This document shows, piece after piece, positions 50,383-59,282 of a stretch of 64,000 nt of DNA. The notes below the pieces were generated by a model. That model did no database searches, was not told the origin of the DNA, and saw only the letters and a list, made by a program, of their open reading frames with translations. Positions within the stretch are counted from its first letter, which is position 1. Every line of letters begins with the position of its first letter. This DNA comes from Rhodococcus sp. KRD197 (GTDB lineage: Bacteria > Actinomycetota > Actinomycetes > Mycobacteriales > Mycobacteriaceae): positions 339,595-403,594 of the forward strand of contig NZ_JABFAO010000004.1 in the NCBI RefSeq assembly GCF_017168235.1, in the 5' to 3' direction. The translations under genes and the position numbers were made by a program.

Positions 50383-51246
50383 TCAGTGGATACGGGGGAG
50401 CTGATCGGAGGAAGGCACGATGCCGGTGGCGTAGCCGGTGGACCAGGCGAGGACGTTGGCGACGTAAGCCATCGAGTTGTTGTATCGCAGGATGGCTTTG
50501 GTGCTCTGGCCGAGGTCGCGCAGGTTCAGGTCGCCGTCGCACAGGTACTGGCCCGTCGCGAGAGCGGCGTCGTACAGGTTCTGCGGGTCGGAGACGCCGT
50601 CGCCGTTGCCGTCTGCTTTGTAGCGGTTCCAGGTTTCGGGGAGGAACTGCATGGGTCCGACGGCGCGGTCGAAGTTGGCGTCACCGTCGAGTGCGCCGCC
50701 GTCGGTGTCGGCGATGACGTTGTTGCCCGCCAGGGTGCCGTCGAGCCGGGGGCCGAGGATGGGCTCGAGCAGCTGGCCGAGTTGGTCGGCCTTACCGTCG
50801 TTGGCGTGGGTGGATTCGACGCGGCCGATGCCGGCGATGAGGGTCCATTCGATCCCGCAGCCCGGCGTGGTGGTGGCGAGGATGTTCGCTGCGTTCTTGT
50901 AGGCGCTGACGTTGACGGTGGGAACGCCGAGAGGGCTTGCTACCGCACTGGTGGGGAGTTCCGGTGTGGGCGGCGCCTCGGGTGCGGCAGCGGGCACCGG
51001 AGCTGCCTGCGGTACCGGCGCCTCTGCCTCGGCGACGGACTGTGAGTCGGTCTTCTCGGCGATGGGCTCGGGTGTTTCGATCGTCGAGGCGGCCTGCGTC
51101 GTGCTGTCGGCGACCATGAAGGGGATGTACTCGGTGGCGCCCGCGTTTGTCGCTGCCGTGATGAGCCCCGCGGGAACGAGGCCTGTCAAGGCGATCACCG
51201 AAGTCCGACGGATACTGGAATTCGATGCTTTTCTGTGACGTCCCAC
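50383..51246 (-). CDS. Secreted lytic transglycosylase (SLT_2 type), Rv1230c-like
   Basis: 287 aa. An N-terminal export signal (SIRRTSVIALTGLVPAGLITAATNAGA), a Pro/Ala linker, then the lysozyme-like domain: GIEWTLIAGIGRVESTHAN with the catalytic Glu, GPMQFLPETWNRYKADGNGDGVSDPQNLYDAALATGQYLC and ILRYNNSMAYVANVLAWSTGYA. It cleaves peptidoglycan glycan strands. GTG 51246 follows AGGAGG; longer readings from 51303 lack a sensible start. No c-di-AMP riboswitch is visible in the 123-bp leader. Confidence 0.88.
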   Translation of the reverse strand: MGRHRKASNSSIRRTSVIALTGLVPAGLITAATNAGATEYIPFMVADSTTQAASTIETPEPIAEKTDSQSVAEAEAPVPQAAPVPAAAPEAPPTPELPTSAVASPLGVPTVNVSAYKNAANILATTTPGCGIEWTLIAGIGRVESTHANDGKADQLGQLLEPILGPRLDGTLAGNNVIADTDGGALDGDANFDRAVGPMQFLPETWNRYKADGNGDGVSDPQNLYDAALATGQYLCDGDLNLRDLGQSTKAILRYNNSMAYVANVLAWSTGYATGIVPSSDQLPRIH

Positions 51247-51369
51247 GCGTGCATACCTCCTGTTGCGCTCCGAATACCGGAGGCCGTGCTCATGAACGCA
51301 CACGAGGCTACCTGATTTGAGACACTTCTGTTACCGCGCTGTTATCTAGCGGCGTGTTTGGGCAGCGTT

Positions 51370-51948
51370 CTACAGCCCGGAGTCCTCTTCGGTGATCGGG
51401 GCTGGGTCGGTGATCGGTGCCGCGTCCTCCCGCTGACGGGCCGACTTCTTGCGCGACTTCTTCGGCGGGGCGGCTTCCTGGCCGCTGACTCGCTCGAGCA
51501 GTTCTCGCACTTCATCCAGTTCTCGCCGCAGGTAATCGCGGGTGGCGACCTCGCCGACGGCAATGCGCAGCGCCGCCAGCTCCCTGGCGAGGAACTCGGT
51601 GTCGGCTTTGGTCTGCTGGGCGCGGGCGCGATCCTCTTCGAGCGAGACCTTGTCACGGTCGTCCTGCCGGTTCTGCGCGAGCAGAATGAGCGGGGCGGCA
51701 TAGGCGGCCTGCGTCGAGAACGCCAGGTTCAGCAGGATGAACGGGTACGGGTCCCACCGCAGGCTGACGGCGAGCACGTTGATCAAGATCCAGATGATGA
51801 CAACGAGGGTCTGCATCGCCAGGTAGCGACCGGTGCCGAGAAAACGCGCTGCCCGTTCGCCCGAACTGCCTAGGTCGACGTCGAGACGCATGTCGAAGAG
51901 CTTCGAGACCCTCGGGGTGTCCATGCGCTGACGCGCTGTTTCCTTCAC
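51370..51948 (-). CDS. DUF1003 membrane protein
   Basis: 192 aa. The DUF1003 core is two helices with a conserved turn: FLGTGRYLAMQTLVVIIWILINVLAVSLRWDPYPFILLNLAFSTQAAYAAPLILLAQNRQDDRDK (D-P-Y-P-F-x-L-L-N and the Q-N-R-Q-x-x-x-D-R signature). A coiled-coil follows and a Lys-rich tail. Function unknown. Start GTG 51948 overlaps the CBS-domain gene stop by 4 nt; the pair is an operon. Confidence 0.9.
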   Translation of the reverse strand: MKETARQRMDTPRVSKLFDMRLDVDLGSSGERAARFLGTGRYLAMQTLVVIIWILINVLAVSLRWDPYPFILLNLAFSTQAAYAAPLILLAQNRQDDRDKVSLEEDRARAQQTKADTEFLARELAALRIAVGEVATRDYLRRELDEVRELLERVSGQEAAPPKKSRKKSARQREDAAPITDPAPITEEDSGL

Positions 51949-53219
51949 TGTCCTGCAACCTCCTGATCGCGCCAGTCCTCGGGCAGCAGATGATCGAGCA
52001 CGTCGTCGACGGTTACTGCGCCGATGAGGTGATCCTCGTCGTCGACCACGGGCCCGCAGACCAGGTTGTACGTAGCGAAGTAGCGAGTGACGGCGTTGAG
52101 GGAGTCGTCTGCGGCCAACCGCGGGAGCGCCTTGTCGATGATGCCGCCGACGAGACTGGCCGGCGGTTCCCGCAGCAGCTGTTGGAGGTGGACGCAGCCG
52201 AGGTAGGCGCCCGTCGGGGTGGCTGTGGGTGGCCGCACCACGAACACCAGCGAGGAGAGTGCAGGCGTCAGATCAGGGTTGCGCACGCGGGCGAGAGCCT
52301 CGGCAACGGTGGTCGAGGCGTTGAGCACCACGGGTTCCGGTGTCATCAGACCACCGGCCGTGTCCGGTGAATGCTCGAGCAACCGGCGCACCGGAGCAGA
52401 ATCCTCGGGGTCCATCAGGCGCAGCAGTGACTCGGCTTCGGAGTTGGGAAGTTCACCGAGGAGATCGGCGGCATCGTCGGGATCCATGGCCTCGAGCACG
52501 TCCGCGCCACGGTCGACACCGAGGTAGTGCATCATCTCGACCTGGTCGTCATCGGGGAGTTCCTGGACGACGTCGGCCAGACGTTCGTCGTCGAGGGCGA
52601 GCGCGACCTCCATCCGTCGCTTGACCGGCAGTTCTCGCATCGCGTTGGCGACGTCGGCGGCGCGCAGATCCTCGAACTGCATCAACAGCTGCGCGACGCC
52701 CTGTCCGGGCATCGCCAGGTTCATCTGCGTCAAGCCCTGCACGTGCTGCCAGTCGACGACGTGCACTGCTCCGCGACGAGCGAGCCTGGCCCGTTGACGC
52801 CGTACCGCGACGCGAACGACGAGCCAATCGCGGGTGCGGGTGAGTTCGATACCGAGATCGACCACAACCGAGTCGACGTCGTTGAGTTCCTCGAGCTCCG
52901 GATCGTCGACGCGCACCTTCGAATCGAGGACCTGCGCGAAGACGAGAATCTCGTTCGCCCGCTGCGAGAATCGGCGCAGACTCACGTTTCCGGTGTTCAG
53001 CTGAACCGAGTTGGGTTCTATGCTCGTCACACGCAGCATCGGCACGAAAATTCTTCGGCGCGTGGCAAGCTCGACGACGAGACCGAGGACGCGCGGCTGC
53101 GCGCGACCCAAGCGCATGGTGACCACGAGGTCACGGACGCGGCCGATGGATTCGCCGTCGGGACCGAGGACTACCAGACCTGCGAGCCTGGCCGCGTAAA
53201 GCTTGCTCAGAGCTGCCAT
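51945..53219 (-). CDS. PRC-barrel/MgtE_N/CBS protein, Rv1232c-like
   Basis: 424 aa, soluble. N-terminal PRC-barrel-like region (LAGLVVLGPDGESIGRVRDLVVT), MgtE N-terminal superhelix (VAQLLMQFEDLRAADVANAMRELPVKRRMEVALALDDERLADVVQELPDDDQVEMM; MDPDDAADLLGELPNSEAESLL), then two CBS motifs (TAGGLMTPEPVVLNASTTVAEAL; DDSLNAVTRYFATYNLVCGPVVDDEDHLIGAVTVDDVLDHLLPEDW). It is MgtE without its channel, so a Mg2+ or nucleotide sensor rather than a transporter. ATG 53219, with TAACCT 7 nt upstream. Confidence 0.88.
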   Translation of the reverse strand: MAALSKLYAARLAGLVVLGPDGESIGRVRDLVVTMRLGRAQPRVLGLVVELATRRRIFVPMLRVTSIEPNSVQLNTGNVSLRRFSQRANEILVFAQVLDSKVRVDDPELEELNDVDSVVVDLGIELTRTRDWLVVRVAVRRQRARLARRGAVHVVDWQHVQGLTQMNLAMPGQGVAQLLMQFEDLRAADVANAMRELPVKRRMEVALALDDERLADVVQELPDDDQVEMMHYLGVDRGADVLEAMDPDDAADLLGELPNSEAESLLRLMDPEDSAPVRRLLEHSPDTAGGLMTPEPVVLNASTTVAEALARVRNPDLTPALSSLVFVVRPPTATPTGAYLGCVHLQQLLREPPASLVGGIIDKALPRLAADDSLNAVTRYFATYNLVCGPVVDDEDHLIGAVTVDDVLDHLLPEDWRDQEVAGQ

Positions 53220-53232
53220 GATGGCAAGGTTA
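53220..53232 (-). promoter_or_regulatory. Putative leaderless -10 for the MgtE_N/CBS gene
   Basis: Minus-strand TAACCT (53232-53227), 7 nt, then ATG 53219. Confidence 0.5.
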
Positions 53233-53296
53233 GAGCGTCTCGGGGCCAATCAGAGAATCGGACAGACGAGAAGAATAGAAGGAGTGTCAGGACTGT

Positions 53297-54289
53297 ATGA
53301 GCTCGGTGGAGCAGGGCCGTCCGCGTCGATCCGTCCTGGCGGTGCCGGGTAGTTCGGCGAAGATGATCGAGAAGGCAAAGGGGCTGCCTGCCGACGCGAT
53401 CTTCCTCGATCTCGAGGATGCCGTCGCGCCGATCGCCAAGGAGCAGGCGCGGGGACGCATCGTCGAAGCGCTCAACTCGAGCGGTTGGGGTTCTCAGCTC
53501 AAGTTGGTCCGGGTGAACGACTGGACGACGCCGTGGACGTACGGCGACGTGATCGACGTGGTCAGCGGTGCCGGCGCCAACCTCGATGCAATCCTGCTTC
53601 CCAAGGTGGAGACCGCCTCGCACGTCGAGGCCCTCGATTTGTTACTGACGCAGGTGGAGAAGACGAGCGGGCTTCCGGTGGGTGCGATCGGCATCGAACC
53701 CCAGATCGAGAGTGCCCGCAGCCTGCGCAATATCGACGAGATCGCCACCGCGAGTCCGCGAGTGCAGACCTTGGTGTTCGGCCCGGCCGACCTGATGGCG
53801 AGTGTCAACATGCGCACCCTCGTCGTCGGAGAGCAGCCCGAGGGCTACGACACCGGTGATGCGTATCACCACATTCTGATGACGATCCTTCTTGCCGCGC
53901 GCACGCACGGGTTGCAGGCGATCGACGGACCTTATCTTCAGATCCGCGATCTCGACGCGTTTCGACGGGCCGCGGGGCGAACCGCCGGACTCGGCTTCGA
54001 CGGCAAATGGGTGCTGCATCCCACTCAGATCGATGCGGCCAACGAGATCTTCAGTCCGCGCCAATCGGATTTCGACAAGGCCGAAAGAATACTCGAGGCG
54101 TACGAGTTCCATACCTCGAAAGCAGGTGGCGGGCGCGGGGCCGTGATGCTCGACGACGAGATGATCGACGAGGCGAGCCGCAAGATGGCGTTGGTCATCT
54201 CGGGTAAAGGCCGGGCGGCGGGAATGCAGCCCAGCGTGGGCACCAGGAATGGTGCGGATGCGGCCGGAGCAGGCACAATAGGGGAATGA
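53297..54289 (+). CDS. HpcH/HpaI aldolase family CitE-like acyl-CoA lyase
   Basis: 330 aa. RRSVLAVPGSSAKMIEKAKGLPADAIFLDLEDAVAP is the CitE/malyl-CoA lyase opening (R-S-x-L-x-V-P-x-S, L-D-L-E-D-A-V). LLPKVETASHVEALDLLL, IGIEPQIESARSLRNIDEIA, LVFGPADLMASV and GKWVLHPTQIDAANEIFSP complete the metal/CoA site. Likely a (S)-citramalyl-, malyl- or beta-hydroxyl-acyl-CoA lyase rather than citrate lyase, because no citrate lyase alpha or gamma gene is near. Coupled to the next gene by a 4-nt overlap (ATGA). Confidence 0.83.
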   Translation: MSSVEQGRPRRSVLAVPGSSAKMIEKAKGLPADAIFLDLEDAVAPIAKEQARGRIVEALNSSGWGSQLKLVRVNDWTTPWTYGDVIDVVSGAGANLDAILLPKVETASHVEALDLLLTQVEKTSGLPVGAIGIEPQIESARSLRNIDEIATASPRVQTLVFGPADLMASVNMRTLVVGEQPEGYDTGDAYHHILMTILLAARTHGLQAIDGPYLQIRDLDAFRRAAGRTAGLGFDGKWVLHPTQIDAANEIFSPRQSDFDKAERILEAYEFHTSKAGGGRGAVMLDDEMIDEASRKMALVISGKGRAAGMQPSVGTRNGADAAGAGTIGE

Positions 54290-54777
54290 CGAATCCACTT
54301 TCGCAATCCGGTCGCTCGGGTCAGGGGCTACCGACGCCGCCATCCGGTTGGCCGATCGGCTCCTATCCGACATACGCCGAGGCGCAGAAGGCCGTCGACT
54401 ATTTGTCGGACGAACAATTCTCGGTGCAGGACGTCACCATCGTCGGTGTCGATCTCATGCAGGTCGAGCGCGTGTTGGGTCGGCTCACCTGGCCCAAAGT
54501 TGTTGGTGGAGGCATAGTTTCGGGTGCCTGGCTGGGCCTGTTTCTCGGTTTGGTGCTGGGAATATTCACCAACGGCAACATTCTCGGTGCGCTGATCATC
54601 GGCATCGTCGGTGGCGTCATCTTCGGGTTGATCACCACCGTGATTCCGTATGCGGCTACGCGCGGGCAGCGTGATTTCGCGTCGAGCATGCAGTTGGTCG
54701 CCGGTCGATACGACGTTCTCTGTGAGCCCAAGAGTGCGGAGAAGGCTCGCGACATGCTCGCGAAGTTGTCGATCTGA
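54286..54777 (+). CDS. General stress protein 17M-like membrane protein, Rv1234-like
   Basis: 163 aa. N-terminal YflT/GS17M-like fold: PIGSYPTYAEAQKAVDYLSDEQFSVQDVTIVGVDLMQVERVLGRLTWPKV, followed by a glycine-rich double membrane segment (GGGIVSGAWLGLFLGLVLGIFTNGNILGALIIGIVGGVIFGLI) and a short C-terminal domain (ASSMQLVAGRYDVLCEPKSAEKARDML). Function unknown. Position before lpqY equals Rv1234. Confidence 0.82.
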   Translation: MTNPLSQSGRSGQGLPTPPSGWPIGSYPTYAEAQKAVDYLSDEQFSVQDVTIVGVDLMQVERVLGRLTWPKVVGGGIVSGAWLGLFLGLVLGIFTNGNILGALIIGIVGGVIFGLITTVIPYAATRGQRDFASSMQLVAGRYDVLCEPKSAEKARDMLAKLSI

Positions 54778-54905
54778 TCTAGCGGCACATTACGGAATTG
54801 TCCCAATCCCCCCTCGAGTCCGTGTGGTTCGGTTACGTTTCTTCATGCGTAGAGCAGTAGGTCGACAAGGCTCTGGGCACGTAATCGAAAATACGGAGGC
54901 GGAAA

Positions 54906-56276
54906 GTGCCGAGACAACGTGGTCACAGGCGTGCACACGCAACCAGAATAGGGGTGTTGGCTGCAGCGACGCTTGTCGCCAGCCCGTTGCTGGCGGCTTG
55001 TGGGTCGTCGGACAGCAGCACACCCGTGCTGAGCTTCTATACCGCGGCGGATGGCGCCGAGCAGTATGCCGCCGCCTCGCAGGTGTGCTCGGACGCGTCG
55101 GGCGGTCGCTACACAGTGGAGCAGAGAACTCTCCCCAAGAGCGCGAACGATCAGCGCTTGCAGCTGGCGCGAAGACTGGCCGGCAACGACGATTCACTCG
55201 ATCTCATGACGCTGGACGTCGTGTGGACCGCCGAATTCGCCGAGGCAGGTTGGGCTTTGCCAGTTCCCGAGGATCTCGCTGCCGAGTTGCGGGACGGACG
55301 GACTCTCGAAGGCCCCCTCGCCACGGCCGAGTGGGACGATCAGCTCTATGCCGTCCCACTGAACTCCAACACCCAGCTGCTTTGGTATCGCCCCGACCTC
55401 GTCCCCGGTGGTGAGCCACCGCAGACATGGGACGAGATGATCGACATGGCCGAGGAGAACGCGGCGCGGGGAGAACCGTCGAACATCGGCGTACAGGCCA
55501 AGCAATACGAGGGTCTTATGGTGTGGTTCAACAGCCTCCTGGTGAGCGCCGGTGGGCAGGTTGTCGCCGATGACGGCACCACCGTCACCCTCAACGACAC
55601 CCCCGAACACCGCGCCGCCACCGAGAAGACGCTCGAGATAATGAAGCGTGTCGCGTTGGCAGACGGTGCCGACCCCTCCGTCTCGCAAAGTGACGAGGGC
55701 ACAGCGCGTCTCGGCATGGAAGCCGGTAACTCCGTCTTCCAGGTCAACTACCCGTTCGTTCTTCCCGGTCTGAAAGAGAATGCGGCGGTCGGTGCGGTGG
55801 AGTTCCTCGACCTGACCAATGTGCCTGCGGAAGAGCAGGATGCGGCCGTCGCCGAGGTGTTCCGTGACGCCCCGTACCCGGCGGTGTATCCCGACGAGCC
55901 GGCGAAGGTCACCATCGGTGGCTTCAACATCGGCGTCGCCAACACCACTCAGCACGAGGACCTTGCCTGGGAAGCGGTCCAGTGCCTCACCAACGAGGAG
56001 AACCAGCGCAACAATGCCGTCGACGGCGGCGTACCGCCCGTTTTGGCCTCGCTGTATCAGGATCCAGAATTCCAGGCCGTCTACCCGGCATGGGAGGGCG
56101 TGCTCGAGTCCATCGAGAACGCCGCGGTTCGTCCGGTGTCGCCCGCGTACCAGAGCATCTCGATTCTCCTCACCGATGCGCTGAACCCACCTTCAGAGAT
56201 CGACCCGGTGGCTGACGTGGACGTGCTCGCCGACCTTGTCACCCAGGCAGTCAACTCCGAAGGGCTGATTCCATGA
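54906..56276 (+). CDS. lpqY: Trehalose-binding lipoprotein LpqY
   Basis: 456 aa, family 1 sugar-binding protein. Lipobox LLAAC (Cys near 32) after a long basic signal; LSFYTAADGAEQYAAASQVC, LDLMTLDVVWTAEFAEAGWALPVPEDL, YAVPLNSNTQLLWYRPDLVPGGEPPQTWDEMIDMA. The operon lpqY-sugA-sugB-sugC equals Rv1235-Rv1238, the trehalose recycling importer that retrieves trehalose released by mycolyltransferases. Start GTG 54906 with GGAGGCGGAA upstream; the 128-bp gap before it probably holds the operon promoter. Confidence 0.93.
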   Translation: MPRQRGHRRAHATRIGVLAAATLVASPLLAACGSSDSSTPVLSFYTAADGAEQYAAASQVCSDASGGRYTVEQRTLPKSANDQRLQLARRLAGNDDSLDLMTLDVVWTAEFAEAGWALPVPEDLAAELRDGRTLEGPLATAEWDDQLYAVPLNSNTQLLWYRPDLVPGGEPPQTWDEMIDMAEENAARGEPSNIGVQAKQYEGLMVWFNSLLVSAGGQVVADDGTTVTLNDTPEHRAATEKTLEIMKRVALADGADPSVSQSDEGTARLGMEAGNSVFQVNYPFVLPGLKENAAVGAVEFLDLTNVPAEEQDAAVAEVFRDAPYPAVYPDEPAKVTIGGFNIGVANTTQHEDLAWEAVQCLTNEENQRNNAVDGGVPPVLASLYQDPEFQAVYPAWEGVLESIENAAVRPVSPAYQSISILLTDALNPPSEIDPVADVDVLADLVTQAVNSEGLIP

Positions 56277-57214
56277 GCGCACCGGCAACCGAGTCTTCGA
56301 GCGTGGACAAGCAGGCAGTTCTGAAGAACATCTCGGACGGCAAGAAGGCCGAACGCAAACTCGGTTTGATGTTGATCGCACCGGCGGCGTTCATGATGCT
56401 GGCCGTCACCGGTTATCCCATCGTCTACGCGTTCTGGTTGAGCCTGCAGAAGTACAACCTCGCTTTCCCCGAGGACCGCGAATTCGTCGGCCTGGAGAAC
56501 TACATCACTGTCCTATCGGACGGCTACTGGTGGACGGCATTCAGCGTTACCGCGGGTATCACCATCGTCTCGGTGATCATCGAGTTCGTACTCGGACTCG
56601 CGATCGCGCTCATCATGCACCGCACCATCTTCGGGCGAGGGCTCGTCCGCACCGTGGTGCTCATCCCGTACGGCATCGTGACTGTTGCCGCGGCCTACAG
56701 CTGGTACTACGCGTGGACGCCGGGTACCGGATATCTGGCCAATCTGCTTCCCGAGGGCACCGCGCCACTCACCGAGCAGTTGCCGTCACTGGCGATCATC
56801 GTGCTCGCCGAGGTATGGAAGACGACGCCGTTCATGGCGCTGCTGCTGCTCGCCGGGCTCGCACTCGTACCGGACGATCTGCTCAAGGCAGCGCAGGTGG
56901 ACGGTGCGGGCGCGTGGACCAGGCTCATTCGCATCACCATTCCGCTGATGAAACCGGCCATCTTGGTCGCAGTGCTGTTCCGCACGCTCGACGCATTCCG
57001 CATCTTCGACAACATCTACGTGTTGACACGGGGTAGCAACAACACGGGGTCGGTGTCGATCCTCGGCTACAACAACCTGTTCGGCGCTTTCAATCTCGGA
57101 CTCGGCTCGGCGATCAGCATCCTGATCTTCTTCTGCGTCGCCATCATCGCGTTCATGTTCATCAAGTTGTTCGGTGCGTCGGCACCGGGCTCGGACGACG
57201 GAGGCCGCAAGTAA
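56273..57214 (+). CDS. sugA: Trehalose ABC transporter permease SugA
   Basis: 313 aa. Six membrane helices; cytoplasmic loop with the EAA motif in [54 protein letters not shown]. An N-terminal helix after a charged leader ([43 protein letters not shown]) is typical of MalF-type permeases. ATG 56273 overlaps the lpqY stop by 4 nt. Confidence 0.93.
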   Translation: MSAPATESSSVDKQAVLKNISDGKKAERKLGLMLIAPAAFMMLAVTGYPIVYAFWLSLQKYNLAFPEDREFVGLENYITVLSDGYWWTAFSVTAGITIVSVIIEFVLGLAIALIMHRTIFGRGLVRTVVLIPYGIVTVAAAYSWYYAWTPGTGYLANLLPEGTAPLTEQLPSLAIIVLAEVWKTTPFMALLLLAGLALVPDDLLKAAQVDGAGAWTRLIRITIPLMKPAILVAVLFRTLDAFRIFDNIYVLTRGSNNTGSVSILGYNNLFGAFNLGLGSAISILIFFCVAIIAFMFIKLFGASAPGSDDGGRK

Positions 57215-58047
57215 TGACGACCATAACGCCTCGGAAAAAGGTCGGCTGGACCGTCATCAACGTGCTCGTACTGCTGTACGCGCTCATCCCGCTGGCCTGG
57301 ATCGTCAGCTTGTCGTTCAAGTCGACCGCCACCATCGCCGACGGCAATTTCATTCCGACGTCGATCACCTTCGACAACTACGAGGGGATCTTCTCCACCA
57401 GCCAGTTCACCTCTGCGCTGTTCAACTCGATCGGTATCGGCCTGATCACCACCTTCATTGCCGTGGTGATCGGAACGATGGCTGCCTACGCCGTGGCTCG
57501 GCTCGAGTTCCCGGGTAAGAAGGCGCTCATCGGGTCGGCGCTGCTCATCGCCATGTTCCCGCAGATCTCGCTGGTGACACCGCTGTTCGACATCGAGCGT
57601 GCACTCGGTCTCTTCGACACATGGCCGGGCCTGATCATCCCGTACATCACCTTCGCGTTGCCGCTGGCGATCTACACGCTCTCGGCGTTCTTTCGCGAGA
57701 TCCCGTGGGAGCTCGAGAAGGCCGCGAAGATGGACGGCGCCACACCGGCACAGGCGTTTCGCAAGGTCATCGCGCCGCTGGCCGCCCCAGGCATCGTCAC
57801 CGCGGCGATTCTGGTGTTCATCTTCGCGTGGAACGACCTGCTACTCGCCATCTCACTGACGGCAACGGAACGGTCGATCACCGCGCCCGCCGCGATCTCT
57901 CAGTTCACCGGTAGCTCGCAGTTCGAGGAGCCGACCGGGTCGATCGCTGCGGCCGCCGTCGTCATCACCATTCCGATCATCATCTTCGTACTCTTCTTCC
58001 AACGACGCATCGTGGCGGGCTTGACGTCCGGCGCAGTGAAGGGATAA
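57214..58047 (+). CDS. sugB: Trehalose ABC transporter permease SugB
   Basis: 277 aa, MalG-type permease with six helices. EAA loop: [54 protein letters not shown]-terminus [17 protein letters not shown] is the standard MalG ending that contacts the ATPase. Start ATG 57214 overlaps the sugA stop by one base (TAATG). Confidence 0.94.
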   Translation: MTTITPRKKVGWTVINVLVLLYALIPLAWIVSLSFKSTATIADGNFIPTSITFDNYEGIFSTSQFTSALFNSIGIGLITTFIAVVIGTMAAYAVARLEFPGKKALIGSALLIAMFPQISLVTPLFDIERALGLFDTWPGLIIPYITFALPLAIYTLSAFFREIPWELEKAAKMDGATPAQAFRKVIAPLAAPGIVTAAILVFIFAWNDLLLAISLTATERSITAPAAISQFTGSSQFEEPTGSIAAAAVVITIPIIIFVLFFQRRIVAGLTSGAVKG

Positions 58048-58052
58048 CCGTC

Positions 58053-59222
58053 ATGGCCGAAATCGTTCTCGACAAAGTCACCAAGCTCTTCCCCGACGGC
58101 GCAGCCGCGGTGAGCGAAGTGGACATCACCATCGCCGACGGCGAGTTCATCATCCTCGTCGGACCGTCCGGATGCGGAAAGTCCACGACCCTCAACATGA
58201 TTGCCGGTCTGGAGGACATCTCGTCCGGTGAACTGCGCATCGCCGGCGAACGCGTCAACGAACGCGCACCCAAGGACCGCGACATCGCGATGGTGTTCCA
58301 GTCCTATGCGCTCTACCCCCACATGACGGTGCGGCAGAACATCGCCTTTCCGTTGACGCTCGCGAAGTTGTCCAAAAGCGAGATCAACGAGAAGGTCGAG
58401 AACGCAGCGAAGATTCTGGATCTGACCCAGCACCTCGACCGCAAGCCGTCCAACCTGTCCGGCGGTCAGCGTCAACGTGTGGCGATGGGGCGCGCCATCG
58501 TTCGTACGCCCAAGGCCTTCCTGATGGATGAGCCGCTGTCCAATCTCGACGCCAAGCTTCGTGTTCAAACGCGCGCCGAGATCTCCCGGTTGCAGAAACG
58601 CCTCGGCACCACAACGGTGTACGTCACGCACGATCAGACCGAGGCCATGACGCTCGGCGATCGGGTCGTCGTGCTCCGCGGCGGGTTCGTGCAGCAGATC
58701 GGCTCGCCACAGGAACTCTACGAGAAGCCGCGAAACCTCTTCGTGGCCGGATTCATTGGATCGCCCTCGATGAACTTCGTGCCCGGCACGTTGACTGCCG
58801 ACGGCGTGGCCACCGAACTCGGCACGTTCACGTTGCCGCGCGAGCGCCGCGCGATGATTGCGCAGAAGAATCCAGGCAAGGACGTCGTCGTCGGTATTCG
58901 TCCCGAGCACTTCGAGGACGCCGCGCTCATCGATTCTTACCAGAAGATCAACGGTGCGACGTTCACCGCCAAGGTCGATGTCATGGAATCGATGGGCAGC
59001 GACAAGTACGTGTACTTCGAATCGAAGGGCGACAAGGTCCAGTCGGCCGAGCTCCAGGAGTTGGCGGCCGAGGCGGGTCTCGGTGACTCCGGCGGGGCTC
59101 AGGTGGTTGCACGCCTGGCCGCGGAGTCCGCAGCTGTCGAGGGCAGCACCGTCGAGCTGTGGTTGGACCCGGCGAAGATTTCGGTGTTCGACCAGTCGTC
59201 GGGCGCCAACCTCACCCTGTAG
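58053..59222 (+). CDS. sugC: Trehalose ABC transporter ATPase SugC
   Basis: 389 aa, MalK/UgpC family. Walker A GPSGCGKSTT (from residue 37), Q-loop MVFQSYALYPHM, signature LSGGQRQRVAMG, Walker B AFLMDEPLSNLDAKLR, switch VTHDQTEAMTLGD, then a C-terminal OB/TOBE regulatory domain (GIRPEHFEDAAL). It energises LpqY-SugAB. Five bp after sugB. A long hairpin follows 10 bp after the stop. Confidence 0.95.
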   Translation: MAEIVLDKVTKLFPDGAAAVSEVDITIADGEFIILVGPSGCGKSTTLNMIAGLEDISSGELRIAGERVNERAPKDRDIAMVFQSYALYPHMTVRQNIAFPLTLAKLSKSEINEKVENAAKILDLTQHLDRKPSNLSGGQRQRVAMGRAIVRTPKAFLMDEPLSNLDAKLRVQTRAEISRLQKRLGTTTVYVTHDQTEAMTLGDRVVVLRGGFVQQIGSPQELYEKPRNLFVAGFIGSPSMNFVPGTLTADGVATELGTFTLPRERRAMIAQKNPGKDVVVGIRPEHFEDAALIDSYQKINGATFTAKVDVMESMGSDKYVYFESKGDKVQSAELQELAAEAGLGDSGGAQVVARLAAESAAVEGSTVELWLDPAKISVFDQSSGANLTL

Positions 59223-59232
59223 GCGGCTCCGC

Positions 59233-59282
59233 CGCATGTGAGCGGAAATACGTGTCCCACTATGTATTTCCGCTCACATGCG
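59233..59282. terminator. Bidirectional hairpin between sugC and the convergent MFS gene
   Basis: A perfect 19-bp inverted repeat (59233-59251 with 59264-59282), 12-nt loop GTGTCCCACTAT. The right arm contains the stop codon and last two sense codons of the MFS gene (ends 59274), so the hairpin is partly coding. No T-run on either side. Its style (long perfect stem with CATG near the base, TGTC in the loop) resembles the hairpin at 3403-3453. Confidence 0.65.

Noticed and set aside
51247..51369. A c-di-AMP riboswitch in front of the lytic transglycosylase gene
   Set aside because: Such riboswitches often precede actinobacterial wall hydrolase genes, but the 123-bp leader lacks the long paired structure and conserved blocks; only short stems are visible.
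57900..59237. A 445-codon frame antisense to sugC
   Set aside because: Shadow of the ABC ATPase gene; no recognisable protein features.
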